Assembly (NCBI GenBank): GCA_030998225.1
Contig: JAPYXD010000555.1
Location: 8,742,001-8,806,000, forward strand
Source of the DNA: Diplolepis rosae
Taxonomy: Eukaryota; Arthropoda; Insecta; Hymenoptera; Diplolepididae
Length of the DNA: 64,000 nt
Direction of reading: 5' to 3'
Shown here: one piece after another, positions 45,558 to 56,904 of the stretch
Layout: each line of letters opens with the position of its first letter
Position numbering within the stretch: position 1 is the stretch's first letter
Translations under genes and position numbers: made by a program
Notes under the pieces: generated by a model
What the model was told of the DNA's origin: nothing
Seen by the model: the letters and a program-made list of their open reading frames with translations, nothing else
Databases searched by the model: none

Positions 45558-46100
45558 ATTAATCTTGCATAAATATTCACAGGAATTGGGTCACGTGGTC
45601 TATTTGATCCATGGCCTCAAAGTTTCTGCATGATTTTCAATCGGTTGAGACTGAGAATAGTGAGTTGTTGTAGATTTTCTTGGCTTGTAATTGAAATAGC
45701 CAGTACAAGAAAATGAGAAAAAATGAAGTGCCTTGGTATCGTAGCATAAAGCAAAGCCTAGCGCGTAACTATAAGTACAGGACAGGCCACTTTGGTCATG
45801 GTTGGGTAAGGTCCTTCAGAAATGGGTGAACAGGACATAAGGTATATAACGCGGAGTTGTTACGTGAGAAAAAAGGAAGGATAGATCGGCGCTACAGCGC
45901 CATTCAGATTTTTTTTAACCTACGAAGCACGAGCCGACTAATAAACCTGCTACCGCGATATCGCTATTATTATATTTATGTTGCTTACCTGCTGAGCTGC
46001 ATTATTGCAAGGAAACACGATGCGTTGCTGCTGTTGCTGCTGCTGCTGCTGCAATAAATGCACACTTACTTAAAAGTATGAATATTCATAACTAATCAGA
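45558..46100. other. Unique island with CTG repeat
   Basis: Balanced, non-repetitive sequence. A 66-codon frame at 45857-46057 ends in a leucine run that comes only from the CTG repeat. A TATATAA word at about 45843 is noted. No gene called. Confidence 0.35.
46025..46052. repeat. CTG trinucleotide repeat
   Basis: About nine CTG triplets with one TTG-type interruption. Confidence 0.9.
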
Positions 46101-46726
46101 AATAGCAAAGGGCAGCTGCACGAGAAACCGAACTTATTAGCTTATTGCGACGTCTGAATAATTGCTATTACTAAACGAGTCTACGCACTTTGATATTCAT
46201 TCAATTAATTTCTGCCTGGGAAAATTATCATGGATTTCTCTATATTCAAATCAATAAGTATACAAATAGAATTAACAAATATATAAATAGCGATTCCATT
46301 AGTGTCTCTGTATTTTCAAAAACAAAGATACTGTTTACTTGAATTCCATTTAATGTATTTTATCAAATATGCTTTCGGAATTTATTTTCATTTTAATAAA
46401 CTGGCTTATGCTAGAATTCAATTACTTGGTTTAATGAATTCGTAAAACTTTATTCAGCGAACATATGATTTTTAAGAGTTTTGTTTTAAAATATATCAAG
46501 ATTACTCCTCATGATTTATTACACTGTTAAAAATATTATTATTTTTAATAGATTTTAATCTAGAAGTGGTAAATTGAAATTAATAGATTTGTGTATTATG
46601 TGAAATTAGTATACATTCGTATTGAATTTAATAAATATTTAATCAAAGTATATTAAAATTCAAATAAAAGTTTGTATTTTTCAAGATTAAAGTATTTTAA
46701 ATTTAATATACAGTATTAACTATTAA
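46101..46726. other. AT-rich non-coding
   Basis: Nothing recognised. Confidence 0.45.
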
Positions 46727-46906
46727 ATATTGTTGGTGGTTTTAGTTGGCTGTTTTTAGACTTTTTATTCTGTAATCATTTTTCTTAACTCCTACAATTT
46801 TACTGTATATATAATGTTTCTTAGGGTAGATTAAAATTTTTTTTCTGTACAGTTTTTTGTGAATTCAGATATTTAGACCGATTTTACAATTTTCACACGT
46901 ATAATA

Positions 46907-47128
46907 CTCTCTAAATTTGAATCAGTCAATTTTCACTGAAATATTGAGTGAAATTTGACTGATTCAAATAGCTAAAAAGAGGTTACTGTAAACCAGTCAA
47001 ATTTCACTCAATATTTCAGTGAAAAATATTTTTTCACTGATGAATCAGTGAAATTTCACTGATGAATCAGTGAAAAGGCAAATCAATGATTCAATCAGTG
47101 AAAATTTGACTGATTCAGATTTAGAGAG
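46907..47128. mobile_element. MITE-B copy 3
   Basis: Ends CTCTCTAAATTTGAATCAGT and CAGATTTAGAGAG, TA at 46905-46906 and 47129-47130, inserted in the tandem array of the hammerhead element. Confidence 0.85.
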
Positions 47129-47537
47129 TACATTTATATCGTTTGTTAATACAATGTTTTATCCGTCACACGTGCAAAATTGTTTTAAGTTTCTTCCTTT
47201 TCTATTTTTATAGAAAAACATTTTTGCACGGTTTTTATTTTGTTGAATTTAGTTATTTAAACCAATTTTATAGTTTCACATGTGCAATTCATTTATATCG
47301 TTTTTACCACAATGTTTATCTGTCACACGTGCAATTTTTTAAGTTTCTTCTCTTCGTATTTTTATAGAAAAATTTGTTTGTACAGTTTTTATTTTTGCAA
47401 ATTTAGTTATTTAGACTAATTGTATAGTTTCACACGTGCAATTCTTTTATATCATTGTTTCCACAATGTTTATCCGTCACGCGGGCAATTTTTTATAGTT
47501 TCTTTTTTTTGTATTTTTTTATAGAAATATATTCTCA

Positions 47538-47570
47538 CTGATGAAGACTCCAATCTGAGTCGAAACGTTT
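47538..47570 (+). ncRNA. Hammerhead-ribozyme-like core, copy 2
   Basis: CTGATGA, one extra A, GACTC-CAATCT-GAGTC stem-loop, GAAAC, GTTT. Downstream GTTTGAAAATATGAAAC could form a short stem III, but the base expected to pair before the cleavage dinucleotide is missing. Same context as copies 1 and 3. Confidence 0.5.
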
Positions 47571-47759
47571 GAAAATATGAAACTTAGAGTTACATTTTTT
47601 CTGGAACCTAAAGCCAACTAAGAACATCAACAATATTTAATATTAATACTCATTTCATTTTTAATATACATTATTTAGTTGAGTTCGAACTGAAAAAAAC
47701 TTCCATTACATGTAACAGAAGTTTAAGACAGAAATTTCTAACAGTGTATTATAAATCGA

Positions 47760-48293
47760 GTAAATTTTATAATATTGTTCTTGTGATTTACTTTTTTTAA
47801 AGTTACTTCGACTTTGAGGAATTCATTCTCATCACGACATTCGTGCTCGATAATTTTGATGTTTTTTGTATATTTTAGATAGTTTAGCTGAAAAAATAGG
47901 ATTTTGAATTTCAATGGCATTTTTATAATTTAAACGAAAAATATACATCTTATCAGGAAATTTGTAGATCTCATTTAAGGAAACAATTTTCCATCCTGAA
48001 ATTTTTTGTCATTTCTCATATATTTTGGTTGAACAATGGAGTTTACATTACATATTACATATGTTACATATTACATCATATTGTTTTTTCGCATCCCGCA
48101 TATAGTTTAACTGTAAAATGGAATTCGTTTATTGTTTTCTTTAAGTATTAGAATACTGTACTTTCTATTTTTGATTTGATTTAAAAATTTCATAAGGACA
48201 GTTTGTAGAGCTCTTTGAGCACTACCCGGAATTAGTATTAATATTTTGGATTATTTTCAAATCTAATACCTTCTCATATGGTGTGAGAATGTA
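47760..48293 (-). mobile_element. Long-element fragment
   Basis: CATTCTCATCACGACATTCG at about 47824, internal-unit words (AAAATATACATCTTATCAGG, TTTGTAGATCTCATTTAAGG) and the 5' end TACCTTCTCATATGG...GAGAATGT at about 48293. The central part is deleted. Confidence 0.65.
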
Positions 48294-48439
48294 AACACTA
48301 AATTTTTTAAATATCTTTGTGAAAAATGATTCTTTACTAAAAGTGTTTTAATATGAATTTTTATTTGTTAAAGGATGTCAAATAAAATAATAAATCCGAA
48401 TTTTTTAAAAATGACCGACTTTATTATTTTATTTAATAG

Positions 48440-49090
48440 ATGAGAATTTATTTCTATAAAAAATACAAAGGAAGAAACTTAAAAAATTTTTTCGTGTGAC
48501 TGATGAACATTGTGGTAAGAAATGATATAAAAGAATTGCGAAAGTTACACTATAAAATTGGTCTACATACCTAAATTTGCAGAAAAATTGAAACTGTACA
48601 AACCAATAAACATTGTGGTAAAACAATATAGATGAATTATACATATGACACTATAAAACTGATCTAAATAGCTATAATTTGCAAAAAAAAAAAAGAAAAC
48701 TGTGCAAGAATACATTTTTTCTATGAAGATACGAAGAGAAAATAAAAAAATTTTTTACGTTTCACCGATGAACATTGTGCTAAAAAAATGATGAAAAAGA
48801 GTTGTGAGTATAAAACTTTAAAATAGGTCTAAATAGCTAAATTTGTAAACAATTGTCCAAAAACAATTTTTCTATAAAAATACAGAGAGAAAACCATAAA
48901 AAGTTTGCACGTATCACCGATGAACATTGTGATAAAAGTGGCGTAAAAAATTTGTAAGTATAAAACTTTCAAATAGATCTAAAATAACTAAATTTGTAAA
49001 CAAATGTACAATAAAAATTTTAAATAAAAATACAAAGAGAAAAACATAAAAAGTTTGCACGTGTGACCGAGAAAATGTTATGGTAAATGT
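48440..49090 (-). repeat. Tandem array of about 155-bp units, hammerhead-element type
   Basis: GATGAACATTGTG or close variants at about 48502, 48606, 48765, 48921 and (diverged) 49067, with AAACTTAAAAAATT-, CACGTGTGAC- and ACTATAAAATTGGTCT-like words between. It is the reverse complement of the array at 46.85-47.5 kb, so the two arrays face each other around 47.6-48.4 kb. Confidence 0.75.
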
Positions 49091-49099
49091 GATATAAAA

Positions 49100-49230
49100 A
49101 AATTTCTTTGAATTAAAGAAAGTTTTGTTAATTCAAAAAAAAACTTTCTTCAATTCAAAGAAATTTTTTCTTTGACCGTATATCAAAGAAATGTTTCTTT
49201 GATTCAAAGAAACTGTTTTTTGGGTTTGTG
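49100..49230. repeat. TTTCTTTGA palindrome fragment
   Basis: AAATTTCTTTGAATTAAAG, CTTTCTTCAATTCAAAG, ATATCAAAGAAATG and GATTCAAAGAAACTGTTTT match the elements at 44.3 and 56.9 kb. Confidence 0.65.
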
Positions 49231-49390
49231 GAAAATAATTCTTTAGGGAGATATTAAAAAAATTAAGATTTGTCTCATGTCTTTAGTGTTTTATGCCAAT
49301 AAACCAATAAAACATCTTATTATTCAAAGAATTGATGTATTTTTGGTCTCAACACGAAGTTGTTTTTTAATAGGTACGTTTAGAGGTTTA

Positions 49391-49398
49391 GTATACTT

Positions 49399-49437
<39 letters not shown>
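49391..49437. repeat. Poly-A followed by (TA)n
   Basis: About 17 A then about 11 TA units. It lies exactly at the left boundary of a family D element. Confidence 0.9.
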
Positions 49438-50142
49438 CCAGGGTTCAAAATTATAAGTTCGTCTATTGTTTAAGCAATTGTCAAAGTATTTTAATCTTTA
49501 TAAAAACAACTAGAAACTTTTTTCAATAAAAACATGAATTTTAATAAAATTTTGAATTCAATGATTCTAAGTTGAAGGCAAAATATTGATTCTATAAAAA
49601 TACATTTCAAAAAAATAAATATTACAACTGATCAAGTTAGTTCTAGAATTTATGTCTCGATTCTAACCTGGGATCAAACATTGTACAAAAACCTCTTAAA
49701 GTTTCAATTTTCTATACATTATATGAATATAAAACTTGGTACGTTTGCATTGGCTTTAGGGTCCATAAATGAAGAAGTCTATTTAAATACAAAATATCAA
49801 TATTATTATAAATTAGGTGGTTGAGTTCGAAATTTTTATAAATTCTTAAATTCTAAAATAACCTTGATCAGTTAGCAAGTTACTCTTAAGACGTACCTTT
49901 AAAACGAGTCCGAAATTTTTTAAAAATGTTAATGATGTGAGGAGTTATTAACATTTTTCAAAAGTATCAAAATTTAACGTTTTTTCTAATATATTTTTAT
50001 AAAATTAATATTTTATAAATTATTTATTATTTATAACATCCATGTTATTATGAAAAGAAAACTAAACTTGTTTTCGCATAAAATTTAAAACACTTTGACA
50101 ATGGCTTAAACAACAGGTATCCAGATAATTTTGAGCTATATT
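49436..50142. mobile_element. Family D inverted-repeat element
   Basis: Left arm GTTTAAGCAATTGTCAAAGT and CTTTATAAAAACAAC; right arm ACTTTGACAATGGCTTAAAC and GTTTTCGCAT. Inside are AAACATTGTACAAAAA and TTAACATTTTTCAAAAG words shared with 59.5-60.5 kb. At 49749-49775 is GGCTTTAGGGTCCATAAAT, the tail of the hammerhead element on the minus strand, without the ribozyme core. Confidence 0.6.
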
Positions 50143-50146
50143 AGTT

Positions 50147-51170
50147 GACTTAAAAAGATACTATTAAACATTCTTGATTATTCAGCCAACAGGAACACGA
50201 TTACAACTGACAATCGTCATGCAGTGTGACTAACGTGATGCATTTTTCATGCCTGGGCCTTGAAATTTACAAATTAGTGAAAGAGTAGAGAATTTTAAAG
50301 AGGATACACTCGTCGGAATTCAATTAGTTTCAAATTAATAATTAAATTCAAAATTAAATATCATCTAATATTATCAAAAGAAGAAATTTCTTTTCTTCTT
50401 GTGTTGGACATCACCCACATAAAATTTGTTTCACCGATTGCATAAATTCTTATAATTATTAAGCAACTTCAGAACCATCCAATCGTTCCATACTTGACAA
50501 ATGTAAACAATAACAATGATTGTTATTTCACTTGGTATTAAATGCAGTCTACAAAAAAAGAAAACAATGAAAAGTTTTTATCAAACGTTCATATTACAGG
50601 CTGAGTCGGCGACACACTCAGTAGACTCAGATGCAAAATATGCGTTTAGCATGCAAAAAGATAAGAAAGAAACAAATTATTAGTATTGGACACGTTCAAG
50701 ACGACATTTATCTTGAAGTTTTTGTAGCAATAATATGCATTTCTATGCGTCAATCGCTTTTTTATTTTTTGTAGATACTCTTTCTGCATTCTCTGGCAAA
50801 CCGTGCTAAGATTTCATATTGAGGAAATGACACCTTTCCTACGCTTTACAAATATGTGGATTATAAATACTGGCAGAATAAAACATTCCCTACCGCAGTA
50901 AAATCATATCTAAAACCTGAATCACAGATACATATTTCTATTTGATTCAGGTTTTTAGTTTCAAACGAAATTCCGGTTTAGTATTACCATATAAATTACA
51001 TTTTTAACTTCAAGTTCGATCATCAGGATATATTTTTATGTTTATTAACCTTATATTATAGTTAATTTTTCAATTGAATCAAATATTATAATGAGCGCAA
51101 GTATAGTGCAGATTTCAGATTTTTTAGTAGAATATCGAATTTTAATCAATATTTTTTAGTGTTCGTGAAG
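50147..51170. other. Non-coding, partly balanced
   Basis: Unique sequence at 50150-50300 and 50580-50900 (for example CAGGCTGAGTCGGCGACAC). No coding frame or promoter identified. Confidence 0.4.
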
Positions 51171-51174
51171 GTAG

Positions 51175-52166
51175 TTGTGCCAAAAATTCGGTTTGTGGAA
51201 AAACAAGTTTTTGTATCATTTCGAGAGTTGAAATTATATCATCAGTTGTCTTTTATGAAAGAAAAAACATTATTTAAATAATCCATGAACATATTATAAT
51301 TTAAAACTTACGAAAAAATAATACTTTTAATTATTTTTTTTGTAATAAAATTTTTCTTTACTATTATTTCTCACCAATTTTTTAAAAATAATTGGATTTT
51401 CATAAATCATGGCTTATTTTACCGAGAAAATGATTTTTTTAAATTCTACTGTCTCCAATTTGAAAAGTAAAGTTTCCAGTGGTTGAAATCGTTAAAAGAA
51501 TTTTTAAAAAAATGTTTTTTTTTTAATTAACTATTTTTGAAGATTTTTTACCTATTTTCGAAATTCCAAAAAGTAGAGGAGTAGAAAATATTTTCTTCGG
51601 GAAGATAAGCCACGATTCAAGAAAATCCAATCATTTTTTTAAAATTGGTTTAAATGTTATTATCAGTCATGTCTTACGAAAGAAATAACATTATTTCAAT
51701 TGAAAAAAATTTTAAACTTACGAAAAATAAATGATTGCATTTTCATAAATCATGGCTTATTTTTTTAAGAAAATGATTTTCTACAACTCTACTGTTTCCA
51801 ATTTTTTATGTAAAGTTTCCAGTGGTGGGAATCGTTAAAAGGATTTTTTAAAAAGAATCGGTTTTTCTAAATAACTATATTTGAAGATATCTTTTACTTA
51901 TTTTCAAAATTGTAGATAATATTTTCCCCGAAAAAATAAGCCATGATCCATGAAGATCCAATAATTTTTTGAAACTGGTTTAATACTTGAAATGGTATTA
52001 TTAGTTATGTCTTAGGATAGAAATAACATTGTTTTTATGAAAAAAATTTAAAACTTACAAAAAATATTACTTTTAATAATTATTATTGTAACAAAATTTT
52101 TCTCTATACTATTGCTTCTTACCAATTTTCCAAAAATTATTTGATTTTCATAAATCATGGCTTATT
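51175..52166. repeat. Family C elements, two or three overlapping copies
   Basis: TAGTTGTGCCAAAAATTCGG start at about 51171. Three occurrences of ATAAATCATGGCTTATT (51398, 51744, 52151) and GTAAAGTTTCCAGTGG at 51466 and 51810 give a step of about 345 bp. Palindromic arms are as in the 31- and 39-kb copies. Confidence 0.6.
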
Positions 52167-52198
52167 AAAAATTTCAAACTCACCTAATTAATTTGAAA
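52167..52198 (-). mobile_element. SINE 5' end fragment
   Basis: AATTTCAAACTCACCTAATT and AATTTGAAAT, the same tip as at 35361-35395. Confidence 0.5.
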
Positions 52199-52505
52199 TT
52201 AATTCTATAAAAATATATTGCAAAAAACCTAACATTTTTATCTTTCTGGAAAATATTAATTATTCTGAAAATATTCATATTCTGGACTTACATTGACCCT
52301 TAATTAATAATTGAAGATATATGTTGATTACCAACATCAACATATATCTTCAATTCTGAAAATAACTAAGATTTTTGAAACTTTTTAATTTCAGTTTAAA
52401 AATGAGTCTTCATAGTAATTTTTTAACTAGTTAAGATATTTTTAGAATTTTCTTCCTGGATTCTACCCTAGGGTCAAACATGGTACAAAAAAGTGGCCAA
52501 ATTTC
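52199..52505. mobile_element. Family D fragment with an insertion
   Basis: AAAATATATTGCAAAAAAC, GGAAAATATTAATTATTCTG, then after the insertion AATAACTAAGATTTTTGAAA and CTGGATTCTACCCTAGGGTC match 59640-59830. The ends are missing. Confidence 0.6.
52274..52352. mobile_element. 79-bp insertion with 12-bp duplication and 20-bp hairpin
   Basis: ATTCTGAAAATA at 52262-52273 and 52353-52364 flank it. The insert begins with the 25 bases also found at 44154-44178. With the flank it forms a perfect hairpin: 52309-52328 pairs with 52336-52355 over a 7-base loop TACCAAC. No known family. Confidence 0.7.
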
Positions 52506-53180
52506 AAATAAAGATTTTAATCAATAAATTATTTTTAAAAATCCAAAATATTAACCTATAATTCCGACAGTAGTATAAATAATTACTAATATTCTAGTTC
52601 TAATTATTTTGGCACTGAATTCGTTTATCGTTAATAATTCGTATTCATCAGTTCGCTATGTAACATTTGTTTCAACAAGCAATCTAGAAGTTTATTTTTC
52701 TACTCTGACGTTTCCCCTTTATTTAATTTTCCTTTTTGAAGTTTAAAGATGTGAATTTCAGACTGTGCCATTTTGCTTGACTCGACCTACCTGAAGCTTA
52801 CTCAATATTTTATTGGCGTGTTCAACCGTTCGACCAGCGGTGTCCAATCCGTTGCGAAATTTGAGCGAAATTAGTTTATTATTCGAACTCGTGGTCACCG
52901 CTTTCTCATTCTCTTTCTATCACGTTATGCTCGAAAATTTCACTTCTAACATTACGCCTAATTCGTATTAGAAATTACGCTAAACGTGATCGAGCGTCAC
53001 CTAACTTTCTTGGGTATTATTAGGCAATTGGCACCTGCCAGGTGATAAATAAAAATACCGAAACTGAGGTAACTCTTAGAAAATCGCAACCCGGCGCTCG
53101 TGATTTTATTCCAAGCTTTAGTTTAGAATTTGAAGCTTAAAAAATCAGATATTTATCATTTAGAATTTTCCAAATGTTTC
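52506..53180. other. Unique island, no gene recognised
   Basis: Balanced, non-repetitive block at about 52680-53110. No convincing frame; a 75-codon frame further on runs through the SINE at 53181 and is spurious. Confidence 0.35.
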
Positions 53181-53264
53181 GACCGGCAATCGAAAGACCC
53201 GGGTTCGAATCCCGGCACAGTCGAAAGCGTCTCTTTTCCACAGAAGGATTTCAAATTCTCTAAT
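53181..53264 (+). mobile_element. tRNA-like SINE, 3' module
   Basis: GACCGGCAATCGAAAGACCC, GGGTTCGAATCCCGGCACAG, then CGAAAGCGTCTCTTTTCCAC and the tail TTCAAATTCTCTAATT. CCGGGTTCGAATCCCGG is an unusually complete T-arm with a consensus B-box. Confidence 0.75.
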
Positions 53265-53469
53265 TTTGATAAACATTCTAGAAATTTCAGTTCCTTCAAG
53301 TATACACTAAAAAAAATATTTTGTTGTTGGTTTAAATTTAAAATTTTGTTATTATAGGAACAACAAAATGTTTAGTTGCCCAACGTATTTTTTTGGTTAA
53401 AAATATTCGATCGATTCTACCAGATATTCTTCTTCATCCTAGAAAAAATATTTAATACTGTTAAATAAT

Positions 53470-53594
53470 TCAAATTTTAAAAAATTTGAAATCTTTCTGT
53501 GGAAAAAAAGACGCTTTCGACTGCGCTGGGATTCGAGCCCAGGTCTTTCATGTAGACAGTGACAAAAATTTCAAACTCAACTAATTAATTTGAA
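53470..53594 (-). mobile_element. Modular SINE with 13-bp target duplication
   Basis: ACTGTTAAATAAT at 53457-53469 and 53595-53607. On the minus strand the insert is the 5' module (AATTAGTTGAGTTTGAAATT...CACTGTCTACA) fused at 53550/53551 to GAAAGACCTGGGCTCGAATC, the T-arm and the 3' tail. An internal segment is missing relative to the 26-kb copy. Confidence 0.85.
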
Positions 53595-53607
53595 ACTGTT
53601 AAATAAT

Positions 53608-54200
53608 ATTGTTGATCTCACGACAACAAATTCATTTAATGAATTCAACCAAAATAATTTTAAAATTGTAAAATTTGCCAAGAACCTAATTATCTTTCAT
53701 ATGAGATTTTAATTCATCCTTTTGTTCTCTTCAAATCTGTCAGTCCGAGATTGACAACTTATTCAAATTGTAATTTTCTAATCCAAGAAAATAAAAATTT
53801 TTAAAATAATTGCTTACTAGAAAATCATAAGTTTTGAACGTATTGATAAATTGCAAGATTAGAAAGTTTGCAGGTGTTTGAAATTGAATTTGAAAGAACT
53901 CTCTTTTCATTTAGTGAAAAATGGGCCAATAATTTACTTTACTAGGAAATTTGACAAGTAACGAGTCATTTTTTAGTGAAAAATATCAAAACTACCAAAG
54001 AAATTTGACAAATAATTAGTTTTAAAATCGTATAGGTACAAATTTTAAGAGACAAGTAATTAGCAATGATATAATAATGACGTAGCTCTTTACTAAAAAT
54101 ATAATAAATCTGACATAAAATACAAAGTGAAATTTTCAGCGCCTCTCGATAAATTTCACTAGAAAATCATTCACCTTAGCTCACTAAAAAAATATGGTTC
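53608..54200. other. AT-rich non-coding
   Basis: Nothing recognised. Confidence 0.45.
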
Positions 54201-54760
54201 AATGCTCATTTCACCTGTTACTATTCATCCAGGTCAAAGGCAAGGGAAGGCAGGTATAACAATCGAGGGACAATGAGGATCAGCAAAGAAAGGAAAATTC
54301 AAAAGTCAACTGTCACTCTCTCCAAAACATGACACGAGAAATCTGCCGCGTTATTCGGGATTATCCTCTTAGACTTTCAAAGTTATGCCTCTTATCCCAC
54401 TCTCTCTCTTTCTCTCTCTATCTATCTATTTCTATCTTCTCTCATCCTTTTAGTTATAGCACATCTATAGTCTATATTCTATACCAACATTCTCTCAAAA
54501 GATCGCCCTATGCTAAATTTACAGTGCACCTCACAGAAAAAGGACCCTTTCGACAACTCGCTTTTGTATTCTTACTCCACTCGTTATTTCTTCTCATTGT
54601 TAACTAAATTTCGTTTTCATCCGTTATACAATAGCAGACAGGTCATACGTAAATCTCAGAACAATTATTCGCACTATCTAAATGAATCTAAAAGAAATTA
54701 GTAAAGAAATAACACAGTGCACTGTGAAAAGAGTTTAATATAAGCAACAAAAATTTTGTT
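54201..54760. other. Unique island with pyrimidine tract
   Basis: Balanced block at 54215-54570 with CTCTCTCTTTCTCTCTCT and CTATCTAT repeats at 54400-54440. AGGTCAAAGGCA at about 54233 resembles a direct-repeat receptor site. The 92-codon frame at 54329-54607 is driven by the pyrimidine tract. Confidence 0.4.
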
Positions 54761-54911
54761 GGCATTTGTACAACAAAAGTTATATTAGCCCGAAACAATG
54801 ATTTTTTTGGTTGAAAAAAATAATTTTGCGATTCAACAAAATATTTTTTCAGGTCAAACTAAATTCTGTAAGATGGAAAAAGAATTTTATCTATTAATTT
54901 AACCAAATATA

Positions 54912-55241
54912 ATTAAAATTCACTTTTACTTGAAAATAACATTTCTTAGTGAAATTTTATTGATAAAAATTGGAGAATTTTTCTCTAATTGACTAGTAAA
55001 ATTCAATTTTAAAAAATCACTTTAAGAAAAATATCACACATAATTATAAATAAATAAATTAATGATTTTCCTACTTTTTAAATTTTAAACTAAACGCTGT
55101 AAGCTGGGAAATGTATTTAATTTAAAAAAAATTAAAATTCACTTTTGCTTAAAAATAACATATCCTATAGAGAAATTTTATTGATAAAAATTGGAGAATT
55201 TTTCTCTGACAGTAAAATTCAATTTAAAAAAATCATTTTAA
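54912..55241. repeat. Tandem duplication, step about 219 bp
   Basis: 54912-55090 and 55131-55241 (continuing at 56265-56350) are near-identical: ATTAAAATTCACTTTT, TTTTATTGATAAAAATTGG, AGAATTTTTCTCT and TATCACACATAATTATAAA. The first unit has an intact TTAA at 55022-55025; the second has the piggyBac-type element at that position. Confidence 0.85.
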
Positions 55242-56264
55242 CCCTTTGCGGCACAGTGGCATCACCTGATGCCACTTATTTTTTTACAAATTTTCGCAAT
55301 TTAAATGTAATTTTGATCCGATTATCCAACTGTTTTTTGTTATTTTACGATCCTAGGATGTTATCGAATATAAATTCACGTTTAAAAGTACCAGATTTTG
55401 TAAAAATTTGTCAATTTTAATAAACAAATTCAGAAAAAAACACCTTTTTCTGAAAAGAATTCATTATTGGAGGAACTTTTAGGAATTTTTTTACCAAAAT
55501 TTATGTTTCAGGGTTTTTGAGATCGCTGATCACGAATCTAGTCTCGGATTTTGATAATTCAAAATGGCAGATCCAATATGGCGTCTATAAATTGAAATAT
55601 TATTGGATTTTTCTGAAAATTGCATTATGATATTTTCTAGGTCGCTGATTACGAATCTAAATTCAGATTTTTGAAATTCAAAATAGCGGCTCCAATATGG
55701 TGGCCAAAATAATATTTTTTTAATTAATATTTTCGAAAAAATCTCTTGACTTTGCTTATTTCCGATTGTACCTGAATAAACCTGCACTTTTTAGAATCCC
55801 ATTTCTGTTACTTTCACTATCTAATTTTTGAAATTATGGTTCAAGTTTATAATCAGCAATTTCAAGAATGTTACAATAGTATTTCATTGTTAGACGCCAC
55901 CTTGGATCTACCATTCTCAAATTCTGAGTTCAGATTCGTGATTAGCGACACCAAAAAACCCTCTATACCAATTTTTAAAAATAAATTTTAAAAAATTTAA
56001 GATTTTGGCCACCATCTGGGATCCGCCATTTTGAATTTCCAAAATCTGAGTTCAGATTCGTAATTAGTGACCTCAAAAACCCCTGTATACCAATTTTCAA
56101 AAACAAATTTAAAAAAATGTAATATTATGACCGCCATATTGGAGCCGCCATTTTGAATTTCCAAAATCTGAGTTCAGATTTGTAATCAGCGACCCCAAAA
56201 ACCCTTATGTAACAATTATCATAAGAATTCGTTCCCCTAAAAAATGTATGCCGCAAAGGGTTAA
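55238..56264. mobile_element. piggyBac-type non-autonomous element
   Basis: TTAA at 55238-55241 and 56261-56264; ends CCCTTTGCGGCA and TGCCGCAAAGGG, a 12-base perfect inverted repeat of the piggyBac CCC...GGG type. The interior holds diverged units of about 122 bp (AAAATCTGAGTTCAGATT at about 55920, 56041 and 56164) and inverted counterparts near 55540 and 55660, including TTTTGAATTTCC and CGCCAT words. Body 1019 bp. A 91-codon frame across the left end is not a transposase. The empty site at 55022 proves the boundaries. Confidence 0.9.
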
Positions 56265-56350
56265 GAAATATATCACACATAATTATAAATAAATAAATTC
56301 ATAATTTTCCTACCTTTTAAATTATAGTTAGACCCTCAAATTTTAAAGTT

Positions 56351-56904
56351 AGCTCAACAAAACCATTTTGTTGCAATAACAACCTGTCTGACGGCTGTAA
56401 TTCGAGTTCCTTTTTAGAAATTTTTTATTGGAAGAACTACCTAAGATTTTCTACCAAATTTTACGTCAATTTGAAGCTTTATTCTTCTAATTTATACAGT
56501 AATGTTGTTACTAGTGCTATTTGAAGTTCTCAAACTTTAAAGGTGTTTTTCTCAAAACTATGTTTTTCAAGTCGGTTGCCAGGATTGCAAAAAATGTATT
56601 GCATGAATCGACTTGAAATTTTTCGTGAAAAATTTACAGATACAATCCAAGGTCCTGACATAGCGGATTGTTGAAATTTGGTTTCATTCAATTTTTACTG
56701 CTCATATTACCAAAAAATACCAAAAAAACTTTTTCGAAAAAATTCCGCCTTATTGGTCATTTTCAAGATTTTCAAAAACCTCTACGCCAGGACTTCGGCA
56801 ACTGGGCTACGAATATCGCAAAATTTTGCGTTTTGCTTTCAGACGACCGATGCGGGCTAAATCGTGGTAACCGCTTGGTACTGCCATTTTGAGGGGCACC
56901 CCGA
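56351..56904. other. Non-coding, probable repeat fragment
   Basis: 56800-56895 (TTTCAGACGACCGATG, GGGCTAAATCGTGGTAACC, CTGCCATTTTGAGG) resembles 640-690 in the first TTAA-GGGG element. A relationship is likely but no ends are visible here. Confidence 0.4.

Larger units (their letters stand above)
46727..47640 (+). mobile_element. Hammerhead-bearing repeat element
   Basis: Bounded by inverted ends (AAATATTGTTGGTGG...TTAGTTGGCT and AGCCAACTAAGAACATCAAC...ATATTTA). It contains about four tandem units of 130-155 bp (CACACGTGCAA, AAGTTTCTTC, TTTTTATAGAAA, CACAATGTTTATC), a MITE-B insertion, the hammerhead core at 47538-47570 and the tail CCTAAAGCCAACTAAGAAC. No reverse transcriptase or endonuclease frame; non-autonomous. 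Confidence 0.65.

Noticed and set aside
45857..46057. 66-codon frame with a leucine-rich end
   Set aside because: The leucine run is the CTG microsatellite; no other coding evidence.
54329..54607. 92-codon frame rich in serine and leucine
   Set aside because: Produced by a CT-rich low-complexity tract.
55145..55420. 91-codon frame containing CGTVASPDATYFF
   Set aside because: Runs from a tandem repeat into the left end of the piggyBac-type element; no transposase motif.
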